Shown piece by piece: positions 17,288 to 25,340 of a stretch of DNA of 64,000 nucleotides. Source of the DNA: G965215145 sp965215145 (GTDB taxonomy: Bacteria > Bacteroidota > Rhodothermia > Rhodothermales > JANQRZ01); assembly GCA_965215145.1 (NCBI GenBank), contig OZ244038.1:496001-560000 (forward strand), read 5' to 3'. The position numbers were made by a program, and so were the translations under genes. The stretch's first letter is position 1; each line of letters starts with the position of its first letter. The notes below the pieces were generated by a model, which did no database searches, was not told the origin of the DNA, and saw only the letters and a program-made list of their open reading frames with translations.

Positions 17288-17870
17288 GCGCCCACCGAAC
17301 TCCGCCCACCCCCTCTCCCGCACCGCGTGGCGGGTGTGGCTAGAGAAGCACCACGGGCGCGACGAGGGCGTCTGGCTCGTCCGCCACAAGAAGGCTACGG
17401 GGAAGCCGACGCTGAGCTACGACGAGGCCGTCGAGGAGGCCGTCTGCTTCGGGTGGGTGGACAGCCTCCCGCGCAAGCTCGACGCGGAGCGCTCGATGCT
17501 GTACTTCGCCCCGCGGAAGCCGGGCAGCGGGTGGAGCCGGCCGAACAAGGAGCGCGTGGCGCGGATGACGGAGGCCGGCCGGATGGCGCCGGCCGGGCTG
17601 GCGAAGGTGGAGGCCGCCAAGGCCGACAGGTCGTGGAGCGCGCTGGACGACGTCGAGAGCCTCGTCGTGCCGGACGACCTCGCGGCGGCGTTCGACCGGC
17701 ATCCCGGCGCGGCCGGGTACTGGGAGGCGTTCCCCCGCTCCGCGAAGCGCGGCATCCTCGAGTGGATCTCCACGGCGAAGCGGGACGCCACGCGGGCGCG
17801 GCGGATCGAGGAGACGGCGCGGCTCGCGCAGCGGAACGAGCGGGCAAACCAGTGGCCCCGGAAGAGGTAG
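17277..17870 (+). CDS. YdeI/OmpD-associated family protein
   Basis: A 197-aa soluble protein. The N-terminal half carries the family pattern W-x-x-WLEKHH, EGVWLVRHKKATGKPTLSYDEAVEEAVCFGWVDS and YFAPRKPGSGWSRPNKERV, followed by a helical C-terminal region (AFPRSAKRGILEWISTAKR, then basic residues to WPRKR). This is the usual length and layout of the YdeI-like family, which is linked to stress or peptide resistance in some bacteria but has no defined biochemical activity. Two adjacent ATG codons (17277, 17280) could start it. It overlaps the 3-TM gene upstream and ends 2 bases before the GrpB-like start. Confidence 0.85.
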   Translation: MMPERPPNSAHPLSRTAWRVWLEKHHGRDEGVWLVRHKKATGKPTLSYDEAVEEAVCFGWVDSLPRKLDAERSMLYFAPRKPGSGWSRPNKERVARMTEAGRMAPAGLAKVEAAKADRSWSALDDVESLVVPDDLAAAFDRHPGAAGYWEAFPRSAKRGILEWISTAKRDATRARRIEETARLAQRNERANQWPRKR

Positions 17871-17872
17871 CG

Positions 17873-18472
17873 GTGGACGCCGTTAGCTTGGACCCCTACA
17901 GCGCTGAACGGCCGAGCCGCTACCGTGCAGCGGCGGCACTCCGGGCCGCGCTCGGGGGCAACCTCGTCGCGGCCCATCACGTCGGGAGCACGGCCGTCGC
18001 CGGCTTAGCGGCCAAGCCCATCGTCGACATCCTGCTCGTCGTGGGTGAGATCGAGCGCGTGGCGGGCTCGGAGGGGGCGATGCGGCGGCTGGGCTACGCG
18101 CCGCGCGGCGAGTACGGCGTCGCGGGGCGGTACTTCGTGAGGAAGGAAGGCGAGCGGAGCACGCACCACGTCCACGTCTTCGAGGTCGGCCACCCCGCCG
18201 TGGCGCGGCCCCTCGCCTTCCGCGACTACCTTCGGGCGCACCCCGAGCAAGCGGCGCGGTACGGCCGCCTCAAGCTGGAGTTGGCCGAGCAGTTCCCCCA
18301 CGACAAGCGGGCCTGCGCCGCGGGGGAGGAGGCGCTGGTCGCCGAGCTTCAACGTCGGGCGGACCGGTGGCTGCGGGGGAGGGGACGGCGACGAGGCCCT
18401 GGCTCACCTCGTAGCCCGTGGTCCTCCCCCGGTTGTTGTACCGGGACGAGGCGCTCGGCGGCTGGGCCGTGA
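17873..18472 (+). CDS. GrpB family (UPF0157) nucleotidyltransferase-fold protein
   Basis: 199 aa with the GTG start at 17873, chosen because GGAAGAGG lies a few bases upstream; GTG at 17852 is an alternative. Family core: VSLDPYSAERPSRYRAAAAL, HHVGSTAVAGLAAKPIVDIL (the nucleotidyltransferase-fold GS...D segment), HHVHVFEVGHP, FRDYLRAHPEQAARYGRLK. The normal family end is near VAELQRRADRWLR (about residue 165). Here about 34 extra residues rich in Arg, Gly, Pro and Ser follow, encoded antisense to the decayed minus-strand gene at 18387-18551. That suggests the native stop was lost at a deletion junction. The biochemical role is unknown. Confidence 0.82.
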   Translation: MDAVSLDPYSAERPSRYRAAAALRAALGGNLVAAHHVGSTAVAGLAAKPIVDILLVVGEIERVAGSEGAMRRLGYAPRGEYGVAGRYFVRKEGERSTHHVHVFEVGHPAVARPLAFRDYLRAHPEQAARYGRLKLELAEQFPHDKRACAAGEEALVAELQRRADRWLRGRGRRRGPGSPRSPWSSPGCCTGTRRSAAGP

Positions 18473-18551
18473 GGGCAGCGTGCGGCAGGCCGAGGCTGCG
18501 GAGCTGCTGGCGGAGCTCGTCCGCGCCGGCGGGGGCGAAAGGAGGACTCAC
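18387..18551 (-). pseudogene. Remnant of a SIMPL (DUF541) domain gene
   Basis: Minus-strand frame from 18551 reads ADELRQQLRSLGLPHAAL, then TAQPPSASSRYNNRGRTTGY and EVSQGLVAV, before degenerating into the antisense of the GrpB-like gene. This fits the middle of SIMPL/YggE-like proteins (Ala-Asp helix, short loop, a Gln-Pro-x-Tyr-like strand, then GYR/E-x-S-x-x-x-x-V). There is no signal peptide, no N-terminal strand and no C-terminal half, so it is at most a fragment of a 230-aa gene. The assignment rests on pattern memory; a short fortuitous ORF is the alternative. Confidence 0.45.
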
Positions 18552-18569
18552 GTTGGGACGCGAGGCTTG

Positions 18570-19763
18570 CTAGGCCAACGCGCCAGCGGCCTCCTTCAGC
18601 GCCTCCACGTGGTCGAGCCGCTCCCACGCAAAGCCCTCGCGGCCGAAGTGGCCGTAGGCGGCGGTCGGGCGGTAGATCGGGCGGAGCAGATCGAGCCGCT
18701 CGATGATCGCGGCCGGGCGGAGGTCGAACGACTCGGTCACGATCTCGGCGAGGCGGGCGTCCGTGAGCCCCTCGGCGGCGGTGCCGTAGGAGTTCACGCT
18801 CACGCTCACCGGCTCGGGCACGCCGATGGCGTAGGCGACCTGGACCAGCACCTCGTCGGCGAGCCCGGCGGCGACGAGGTTCTTGGCGACGTGGCGCGTG
18901 GCGTAGGCCGCGCTCCGGTCGACCTTCGAGGGGTCCTTGCCGGAGAAGGCGCCGCCGCCGTGGGCGCCGCGCCCGCCGTAGGTGTCGACGATGATCTTCC
19001 GCCCCGTCAGCCCCGTGTCCCCGTGCGGCCCGCCGATCACGAACTGCCCCGTGGGGTTGACGTGGAGGACGAGGCGGTCGTCGAGGAGGTGCGCCGGGAT
19101 CACGCGCGGAAGCAGGTGCTCGCGGACGTCGGAGGCGATCTCGCCGAGGGGGACGCCGGCGTCGTGCTGCGTGCTCAGGACGACGGTGTGGACGCGGCGG
19201 GGCGTGCGCTCGTCGTCCTCGTACTCGACGGTGACCTGGCTCTTGGCGTCGGGGCGGAGGTAGGGCATGAGGCCCGCGTCCGGCCCCTCGGCCGCCTTGC
19301 GGATGGCGGCGAGCTCGCGGACGAGGCCGTGGGCGAGGGTCAGCGCCAGCGGCATCAGCGTCGCCGGGTCCTCGCGCGTGGCGTAGCCGAACATCATGCC
19401 CTGGTCCCCAGCGCCCTGGTCGGCGTGGAGGCCGGCGGCGTTGTCCACGCCCTGGGCGATGTCCGGGCTCTGCTCGTGGATCGAGACGAGGACGCCGCAG
19501 GAGCGGGCGTCGAAGCGGAGCGCGGGGTCGGTGTAGCCGATCTCCTCGATGGTCCGCCGCGTGACCTCCTGGACGTCGACGTAGGTCTCGCTCGTGACCT
19601 CGCCGGAGACGACGACGAGGCCCGTCGTGCAGAGGGTCTCGATGGCGCAGCGGCTGGCGGGGTCGTCGGCGAGGAAGGCGTCGAGGAGGGCATCGGAGAC
19701 CTGGTCGGCGACCTTGTCCGGGTGGCCCTCGGAGACCGACTCCGAGGTGAAGAGGTAGGGCAT
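18570..19763 (-). CDS. metK: S-adenosylmethionine synthase
   Basis: A 397-aa cytoplasmic enzyme making S-adenosylmethionine from ATP and methionine. Hallmarks: N-terminal TSESVSEGHPDKVADQ (catalytic His and Mg-binding Asp), the mobile-loop hexapeptide GAGDQG with MMFGYAT, DAKSQVTVEYE, and the glycine-rich GGGAFSGKDPSKVDRSAAY loop. Full length for the family; start ATG at 19763 gives MPYLFTSESVSEGH. A monocistronic unit facing away from acpP, with a -7-like box at 19802-19808. The leader is only about 40 bases, too short for a SAM riboswitch. Confidence 0.98.
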   Translation of the reverse strand: MPYLFTSESVSEGHPDKVADQVSDALLDAFLADDPASRCAIETLCTTGLVVVSGEVTSETYVDVQEVTRRTIEEIGYTDPALRFDARSCGVLVSIHEQSPDIAQGVDNAAGLHADQGAGDQGMMFGYATREDPATLMPLALTLAHGLVRELAAIRKAAEGPDAGLMPYLRPDAKSQVTVEYEDDERTPRRVHTVVLSTQHDAGVPLGEIASDVREHLLPRVIPAHLLDDRLVLHVNPTGQFVIGGPHGDTGLTGRKIIVDTYGGRGAHGGGAFSGKDPSKVDRSAAYATRHVAKNLVAAGLADEVLVQVAYAIGVPEPVSVSVNSYGTAAEGLTDARLAEIVTESFDLRPAAIIERLDLLRPIYRPTAAYGHFGREGFAWERLDHVEALKEAAGALA

Positions 19764-19801
19764 CGCGGCGGGCAGGAATAGGGGTTCGCAGGGGCAGCGC
19801 C

Positions 19802-19808
19802 GAAGATA
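19802..19808 (-). promoter_or_regulatory. Putative -7 box of metK (TATCTTC)
   Basis: Minus-strand TATCTTC, 39 bases upstream of the metK ATG, with GTTG at 19825-19828 (16-base spacing) as a possible -33 element. Confidence 0.5.
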
Positions 19809-19916
19809 CCGGCGGCCTCGCCGGCAACCCGGCCGGGCGGGGCGGGTGCCGCCGCTGGCGGGATCTAATCAGAACTTCCCGCTGCCCGCCCGGTTGATGG
19901 GGGCGCGCCGGACGCG

Positions 19917-19946
19917 TTGCTTTAACGCGGCGGCCTCCGTAGCTTC
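19917..19946 (+). promoter_or_regulatory. Putative acpP promoter (TTG-N20-TAGCTTC)
   Basis: TTG at 19917-19919 and TAGCTTC at 19940-19946, spaced by 20 bases, matching the Bacteroidota-type -33/-7 arrangement. The box is 44 bases upstream of the acpP ATG. Confidence 0.5.
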
Positions 19947-19983
19947 CCGCTTTCCGCCCATCACCCCCCTCCCCGCAATCCTT

Positions 19984-20226
19984 ATGGCCACCGACACCGA
20001 ACCCCGCGTCAAGTCCATCATCGTCGAGAAGCTCGGCGTGGACGAGAGCGAGATCGCCCGGGAGTCCTCCTTCACCAACGACCTCGGCGCCGACTCGCTC
20101 GACACGGTCGAGCTCATCATGGAGTTCGAGAAGGAGTTCAACATGACGATCCCGGACGAGGACGCCGAGAAGATCGCCACCGTCGGCGACGCCGTCGACT
20201 ACGTCGACGCCAACCGGAGCGCCTGA
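19984..20226 (+). CDS. acpP: Acyl carrier protein
   Basis: An 80-aa acidic protein; ATG at 19984 (MATDTEPRVKSIIVEKLGVD). The phosphopantetheine attachment site is LGADSLDTVELIM with Ser38. Typical helix-rich ACP ending VDYVDANRSA. It carries growing acyl chains in type II fatty-acid synthesis and sits 87 bases upstream of fabF, the usual acpP-fabF pair, so the two are probably co-transcribed from the promoter-like sequence at 19917-19946. Confidence 0.97.
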   Translation: MATDTEPRVKSIIVEKLGVDESEIARESSFTNDLGADSLDTVELIMEFEKEFNMTIPDEDAEKIATVGDAVDYVDANRSA

Positions 20227-20313
20227 GCAGCCCCGGAGAGCTCGCCTTAGCGGCGGGCGGTGGGGCGCGCCCCTGCCGCCCGCCGCCGTTTCCACCCCTT
20301 CCAGGCCCGCACC

Positions 20314-21600
20314 ATGGAGCAGCCCCGCCGGAACCCCGCCCCCGGCACGGACCGCCGCGTCGTCGTCACCGGCCTCGGCGCCCTCACCCCCCTCGGCCTC
20401 TCGCCGGAGGCGTTCTGGGAGGGGCTGATGGCCGGCCTCAGCGGGGCCACCACCATCACCTCGTTCGACACCGACGCGTACTCGACGAAGTTCGCCTGCG
20501 GCCTCAAGGGGTTCGACGCGAGCGAGCACATCGAGCGCAAGGAGGCCCTCCGCTTCGACCCCTTCGTGCAGTACGGGCTCGTCGCGGCCAACCAGGCCGT
20601 CGAGGACGCCGGCCTCGACGGCGACGTGCTCTCCGAGGACGAGAAGGACCGGACGGCGGTCGTGATGGGGAGCGGGATCGGGGGGATGCAGCTCTTCCAG
20701 GACCAGACGATCGTGCTCCACGAGGGCGGGCCGCGCCGCGTCAGCCCGTTCTTCGTGCCTATGATGATCATCGACATGCTCCCGGGCGTGATCGCCATGC
20801 GCCACGGCTACCGCGGGCCGAACTACGCCACCGTCAGCGCCTGCGCCACCAGCAACAACGCCATCGGCGACGCCTACCTCCTCGTCCGCCACGGCCTCGC
20901 CGACCGCGCCGTCTGCGGCGGCTCCGATGCCTCGATCAACGGGATCGGCGTGGCCGGCTTCGCGGCGATGCGCGCGCTCTCGACGCGCAACGACGACCCG
21001 CAGGCCGCCTCCCGCCCCTTCGACGCCGACCGCGACGGGTTCGTGATGGGCGAGGGCGCGGGCGCGCTCTTCCTGGAGACCCTCGAGTCGGCCCAGGCGC
21101 GCGGGGCGCGGGTCTACGCCGAGCTCGTCGGCGTCGGGATGAGCGCCGACGCCTACCCCCACTACACGGCGCCCCACCCCGAGGGCCTCGGCGCGAAGCT
21201 GGCGATGGAGCGCGCGCTCGAGACGGCGGGCCTCCGGCCCGAGGACGTGGACTACCTCAACATGCACGGGACCTCCACCCCCCTCGGCGACATCGCCGAG
21301 ACGCAGGCCATCAAGCACGTCTTCGGGGAGCACGCCTACGAGATGGCGCTCTCGTCCACGAAGAGCATGACGGGCCACCTCCTCGGCGCCGCCGGCGCCA
21401 TCGAGGCCGTCGCCTCGATCCTCGCCATCGTCCACGACCGGGTCCCGCCGACGATCAACCTCGAGACGCCGGACCCGCAGTGCGACCTCGACTACACGCC
21501 CAACGAGGCGCAGGACCGCGCCGTGAAGGTGGCGATGTCGAACGCGTTCGGGTTCGGCGGGCACAACACGACGCTGGCCTTCCGCGAACTCGAAGGCTAA
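20314..21600 (+). CDS. fabF: 3-oxoacyl-[acyl-carrier-protein] synthase II
   Basis: A 428-aa condensing enzyme; ATG at 20314 (MEQPRRNPAPGTDRRVVVTG). Catalytic triad visible: Cys177 in VSACATS, His318 in MHGTSTPLGD and His355 in TGHLLGAAGA, with Lys350 in SSTKS. It elongates acyl-ACP with malonyl-ACP in fatty-acid synthesis. The C-terminus SNAFGFGGHNTTLAF is canonical. It follows acpP and precedes deoB by 55 bases. Length is normal for KAS II. Confidence 0.97.
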   Translation: MEQPRRNPAPGTDRRVVVTGLGALTPLGLSPEAFWEGLMAGLSGATTITSFDTDAYSTKFACGLKGFDASEHIERKEALRFDPFVQYGLVAANQAVEDAGLDGDVLSEDEKDRTAVVMGSGIGGMQLFQDQTIVLHEGGPRRVSPFFVPMMIIDMLPGVIAMRHGYRGPNYATVSACATSNNAIGDAYLLVRHGLADRAVCGGSDASINGIGVAGFAAMRALSTRNDDPQAASRPFDADRDGFVMGEGAGALFLETLESAQARGARVYAELVGVGMSADAYPHYTAPHPEGLGAKLAMERALETAGLRPEDVDYLNMHGTSTPLGDIAETQAIKHVFGEHAYEMALSSTKSMTGHLLGAAGAIEAVASILAIVHDRVPPTINLETPDPQCDLDYTPNEAQDRAVKVAMSNAFGFGGHNTTLAFRELEG

Positions 21601-21655
21601 GGGGCCCTTGGACTCTCGCCCTTCGCCCAGAGCGCTCGGTCCAAGCCCGGCTTCC

Positions 21656-22813
21656 ATGTTCGTCACCATCGTCCTCGACGGCGTCGGGATCGGGGCCGCG
21701 CCGGACGCCGACCGCTACGGCGACGTGGGCGCGGACACGCTCGGCCACGTCTGCGCGGCCGAACACCCCCGCCTCCCGAACCTCGCCCGCCTCGGGCTCG
21801 GCCGCCTCGCGGGCCTCGCGGGCGTGCCGCCGGCCGAGCAGCCCGCCGCGGACTTCGGGATGATGGAGGCGGTCTCGGCGGGGAAGGACTCGACGACGGG
21901 GCACTGGGAGCTCGCCGGCCTCCGCCTCGACCGCCCGTTCCCGACGTACCCCGACGGCTTCCCCCCGGAGGTCGTCCGCGCGTTCGCGGAGGCCACCGGC
22001 TGCGGCGGGGTGCTGGCGAACCGGCCCGCTTCCGGCACCGCCATCGTCGCCGAGTGCGGGGACGAGCACGTCCGCACCGGCCGGCCCATCCTCTACACCT
22101 CCGCCGACAGCGTCTTCCAGCTCGCCGCCCACACGGACGTGGTGCCGCTGGAGCAGCTTTATGCGTGGTGCCGCATCGCGCGAGACGAGGTCTGCATCGG
22201 CGAGCACGCCGTCGGGCGGGTGATCGCGCGGCCATTCACCGGGGAGAGTGGCGCCTACGAGCGGCTCTCCGCCGACCGCCGCGACTTCTCGCTCCGTCCG
22301 CCGCGGCAGGCGGTGCAGGAGGCGCTGCGGGAGGCTGGCGTCCGCACCGTCGCCGTCGGGAAGATCGGGGACCTCTTCGCCGGGGTCGGCTTCGACGAGG
22401 TCCGCAAGACGGCAGACAACGCCGAGGGCGTCGAGCGGACGCTCACGGCCATCCGCGAGGGCGACGACCGCTCGTTCGTCTGGACCAACCTCGTGGACTT
22501 CGACCAGCACTTCGGCCACCGGAACGACCCCGCCGGGTTTGCCCGCGCGCTGGAGGAGTTCGACCGCGCGCTGCCGGACCTGCTGGCTGCGCTCCCCGAC
22601 GGCGCGCGCCTCCTCCTCACCGCCGACCACGGCAACGACCCGTGCTTCCCCGGCACGGACCACACCCGCGAGCGCGTCCCCCTCCTCGTCCACACGAAGG
22701 GCGGCCCGAACGGCCGCGCCCTCGGCCTCCGCCCGACGTTCGCCGACCACGCCGCGAGCGTCGCCGCGCACTTCGGCGTCGCGTTCGAGACGGGCGGGGA
22801 GGCGTTCCTGTAG
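21656..22813 (+). CDS. deoB: Phosphopentomutase
   Basis: A 385-aa cytoplasmic enzyme of the alkaline-phosphatase superfamily interconverting (deoxy)ribose 1- and 5-phosphates in nucleoside salvage. Start ATG at 21656 (MFVTIVLDGVGIGAAPDA). Metal-site and catalytic signatures: VLDGVGIG, KDSTTGHWELAG (nucleophile Thr), NLVDFDQHFGHR, TADHGNDPCFPGTDHTRE and HTKGG. Family-typical length. The TAG stop at 22811-22813 is the left end of a GTAGGGC-type palindrome, so this repeat was recruited as, or inserted exactly at, the gene end. Confidence 0.95.
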   Translation: MFVTIVLDGVGIGAAPDADRYGDVGADTLGHVCAAEHPRLPNLARLGLGRLAGLAGVPPAEQPAADFGMMEAVSAGKDSTTGHWELAGLRLDRPFPTYPDGFPPEVVRAFAEATGCGGVLANRPASGTAIVAECGDEHVRTGRPILYTSADSVFQLAAHTDVVPLEQLYAWCRIARDEVCIGEHAVGRVIARPFTGESGAYERLSADRRDFSLRPPRQAVQEALREAGVRTVAVGKIGDLFAGVGFDEVRKTADNAEGVERTLTAIREGDDRSFVWTNLVDFDQHFGHRNDPAGFARALEEFDRALPDLLAALPDGARLLLTADHGNDPCFPGTDHTRERVPLLVHTKGGPNGRALGLRPTFADHAASVAAHFGVAFETGGEAFL

Positions 22814-22836
22814 GGCATAGCACGCTACGCCCCTAC
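22810..22836. repeat. GTAGGGGC-type palindrome overlapping the deoB stop
   Basis: GTAGGGCATAGC and GCTACGCCCCTAC form a slightly imperfect stem around ACG. The TAG of the left arm is the deoB stop codon. It lies between the convergent deoB (plus) and the small membrane-protein gene (minus), so it could also act as a bidirectional RNA end. Confidence 0.75.
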
Positions 22837-23108
22837 GGCCCTGCTTCAGGGTCTCGTTTCCCCGGCGGCTGCGGCGTGCCGTAGGCCCCGACGCCGAGGG
22901 CGAGCGCCACGCACAGCCCGGCGAACAGCGCGAACGGCAGCGCGGGCCGGAGTGGTTGCGGCAGCCGGACGCCGAGGCCGGCGTCGAGCACGAGGAGCGC
23001 GAGCGCGAGGAGCGCCACCGCGATGGCGGCCCGGTAGAGCCGGCGGAGGCCGGGGGCGAGCGCGCCTCGTGGGGCCGGGCGGCGGGGCTTCTCGGAGGGT
23101 TCGGGCAT
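22833..23108 (-). CDS. Small hypothetical membrane protein (2 TM)
   Basis: 91 aa from the ATG at 23108 (MPEPSEKPRRPAPRGALAPG). A Pro/Arg-rich cytoplasmic N-tail is followed by two hydrophobic helices (about residues 25-43 and 54-75: LYRAAIAVALLALALLVL and ALPFALFAGLCVALALGVG) and a short tail. No family recognised. Its start is 133 bases from the divergent sensor kinase gene at 23242. It partly overlaps the palindrome at its 3' end. Confidence 0.55.
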   Translation of the reverse strand: MPEPSEKPRRPAPRGALAPGLRRLYRAAIAVALLALALLVLDAGLGVRLPQPLRPALPFALFAGLCVALALGVGAYGTPQPPGKRDPEAGP

Positions 23109-23241
23109 GGGGGGGAGGCTTGAAAAGAGAACCCACCGCGAACCTACTACCCGCCGCCGGACGCGCGGGGCTCTCAGGATGAGTCCCGGTTTCAGAATGA
23201 GAACGGGTCGCCGATACCTGCCCTCCGCCACCCCTGCTCTC

Positions 23242-25212
23242 ATGAAGCTCTACCAGAAGCTCCTGCTGGGCTACGCCTGCGTCGCCCTCCTGCTCAGCTG
23301 CGTCGGCCTCGCCGCTCAGCGGGCGAACGCGCGCGTCGAGTGGGGGGTGCGGCAGCTCAGCGAGACTGCCGTCTACGAGGTCGGCCACGCGCGGGAGCTG
23401 CTCCGGGCGCTCGACGCCGCCGGGGAGTCCGCTCAGGCCGTCCTCGACGCGCCGGGCCTCCGGAGCCGGGCCGCCGCCGCCGTCGCGCTCGACAGCGTGC
23501 TCACGGCCTTCGAGGGCGCGCTCGCCGAGGCCCGCAGCGCGACGGCCGCCGGCCGCGCCTTCGCCCAGGAGCGAGGCCGCGCCGACGTCGTGGCCCGGCA
23601 GGACGAGAAAATCCGCCGGCTTGACGAGGTCGCCGAGGCGTTCGGGCACTACCGGATCCAGATGAGCCAGCTCGAGCGGCTGGCCCACCGCCCCGCCGTC
23701 GCCGGACGGTTCCTCGACGAGACCGTCGCGCCGGGCGTGCAGGCGGCCCTCCGGCCGCCCGTCCGGCAGTACCGCGACGCCGCGTGGGCCGGCGTCGAGA
23801 CCGAGGCCGCCGCCGCCGCCGCGGAGCTCGCCCGCGCCGACCGGCTCCTCTTCGTCTCCGTCCTCCTCGGCATCGGGCTCACGCTCGTGCTCGGCGTCCT
23901 CACCGCCCACACCATCGTGGCCCCGCTCCGCGAGCTCGTCGCCGCCACCCGCTCGATCGGGCGCGGCCGGCTCGACCACCGCGTCCGCGTCGGCACGAGC
24001 GGCGAGGTCGCCGAGCTCGGCGAGGCGTTCAACCGGATGGCCGAGGCGCTCGCCCGGACGACCGTCTCGAAGCGGTTCCTCGACTCCGTCCTCCAGTCCA
24101 TGGCGGACCCCCTCTTCGTGCTCGACCTCGACGGCACCGTCCGCCTCGTCAACGGCGCCGTCCGGAGCCGGCTCGGCTACGCCGAGGGCGACCTCGTGGG
24201 CCGCTCCGTCGGGGCCGTCTTCGTCGAGGGCGAGGCGGCGGCGCAGCGGGTGATCGAGGAGGTCCGCGAGTGGGGCTACACGGGCAACCTCGGGACCGCG
24301 CTCCGGACGCACGAGGGCGCCGAGATCCCCGCCGCCTTCTCCGGCGCGCTCCTCCGCGACGACGACGACGCCGTGCGCGGCATCGTGTGCGTGGCGAAGG
24401 ACATCACCGAGCAGAAGCTCGCCGAGGCCGCCCTCGTCCGCGCCCGCGAGCAGGCCGAGGAGGTGGCCCGCCTGAAGAGCGCGTTCCTCGCCAACATGAG
24501 CCACGAGATCCGGACCCCGCTCAACGGCATCATCGGCTCGGCCGAGGTGCTCGCCGAGATGACGGAGGGGGAGGCTGAGGAGGTCGCCGGCATCATCGAG
24601 CGCGCGGCGATCCGGCTGCTCGGCTCGATCAACTCCGTGCTCGACATGGCCCGCATCGAGGCCGGCGAGCTCGAGCCTACGCTCGAACCCGTCCGCCTCG
24701 TCGAGGAGGTCCGCGACGCCGCCGACGTGCTCGGCCGGCTCGCCACCGCCGACGGCCTCGCGCTCGAGGTCGTTGAGCGGACGCCGGGCGTGTGGGCGCA
24801 GGCGGACCCCGGCTTCCTCCACCGCATCGCCGTCAACCTCGTCGCCAACGCCGTCAAGTTCACCGACGCCGGCCGCGTGACGGTCGAGGTCGACGCGGAG
24901 GGCGGGGCCGGAGCTGGGTACGCCGTGCTCCGGGTGACGGACACGGGGATCGGCATCGGGGCGGGCTTCCTGCCGCACCTCTTCGAGCCGTTCCGCCAGG
25001 AGTCCAGCGGGCTCCACCGCCGGCACGAGGGGAGCGGCCTCGGCCTCGCCATCACGAAGCGGCTCGTCGAGATGATGGGCGGGACGATCACGGTGCAGAG
25101 CGAGCAGGGCACGGGCACGACGTTCACCGTCCGCGTCCCGCGCGCCGAGCCGCCGGCGTGGTTCAGCCGCCCGCGCCCGATGATCGGCACGGGCGGGGCG
25201 GTCGGCCGGTAG
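23242..25212 (+). CDS. Membrane sensor histidine kinase (HAMP-PAS-HisKA-HATPase)
   Basis: A 656-aa inner-membrane kinase, ATG at 23242 (MKLYQKLLLGYACVALLLS). TM1 about residues 5-25, an Ala-rich helical-bundle sensor domain (about 30-205), TM2 about 208-230, HAMP (about 230-283; RSIGRGRLDHRVRV), PAS (about 290-400; MADPLFVLDLDGTVRLVN), HisKA with His421 in ANMSHEIRTPLNG, and HATPase (about 530-640; N-box VNLVANAVKFT, DTGIGI, GSGLGLAITK). No receiver or response regulator is adjacent, so it is an orphan kinase. The four-helix-bundle-like sensor suggests ligand or membrane-stress sensing; the signal is unknown. Confidence 0.94.
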   Translation: MKLYQKLLLGYACVALLLSCVGLAAQRANARVEWGVRQLSETAVYEVGHARELLRALDAAGESAQAVLDAPGLRSRAAAAVALDSVLTAFEGALAEARSATAAGRAFAQERGRADVVARQDEKIRRLDEVAEAFGHYRIQMSQLERLAHRPAVAGRFLDETVAPGVQAALRPPVRQYRDAAWAGVETEAAAAAAELARADRLLFVSVLLGIGLTLVLGVLTAHTIVAPLRELVAATRSIGRGRLDHRVRVGTSGEVAELGEAFNRMAEALARTTVSKRFLDSVLQSMADPLFVLDLDGTVRLVNGAVRSRLGYAEGDLVGRSVGAVFVEGEAAAQRVIEEVREWGYTGNLGTALRTHEGAEIPAAFSGALLRDDDDAVRGIVCVAKDITEQKLAEAALVRAREQAEEVARLKSAFLANMSHEIRTPLNGIIGSAEVLAEMTEGEAEEVAGIIERAAIRLLGSINSVLDMARIEAGELEPTLEPVRLVEEVRDAADVLGRLATADGLALEVVERTPGVWAQADPGFLHRIAVNLVANAVKFTDAGRVTVEVDAEGGAGAGYAVLRVTDTGIGIGAGFLPHLFEPFRQESSGLHRRHEGSGLGLAITKRLVEMMGGTITVQSEQGTGTTFTVRVPRAEPPAWFSRPRPMIGTGGAVGR

Positions 25213-25315
25213 GCCGGGTGGGGGACGCAGGTGGCCCGCTGCCCCTCGCCCGCCTCACACCGACTATTCACCGGCCTGCCGGTTGCCGGCCTACGGTCCG
25301 TAGTCGCCCGGAGGG

Positions 25316-25323
25316 TAGCTTTC
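25316..25323 (+). promoter_or_regulatory. Putative -7 box of pcm (TAGCTTTC)
   Basis: TAnnTTTC box 25 bases upstream of the pcm ATG. No well-spaced TTG was found, so the support is the box and its position only. Confidence 0.35.
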
Positions 25324-25340
25324 GGCTCGCCCCCGCTCCG

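Noticed and set aside
19764..19983. SAM riboswitch ahead of metK
   Set aside because: The promoter-like box is only 39 bases from the start codon, leaving no room for a known SAM aptamer, and no conserved riboswitch core was seen.
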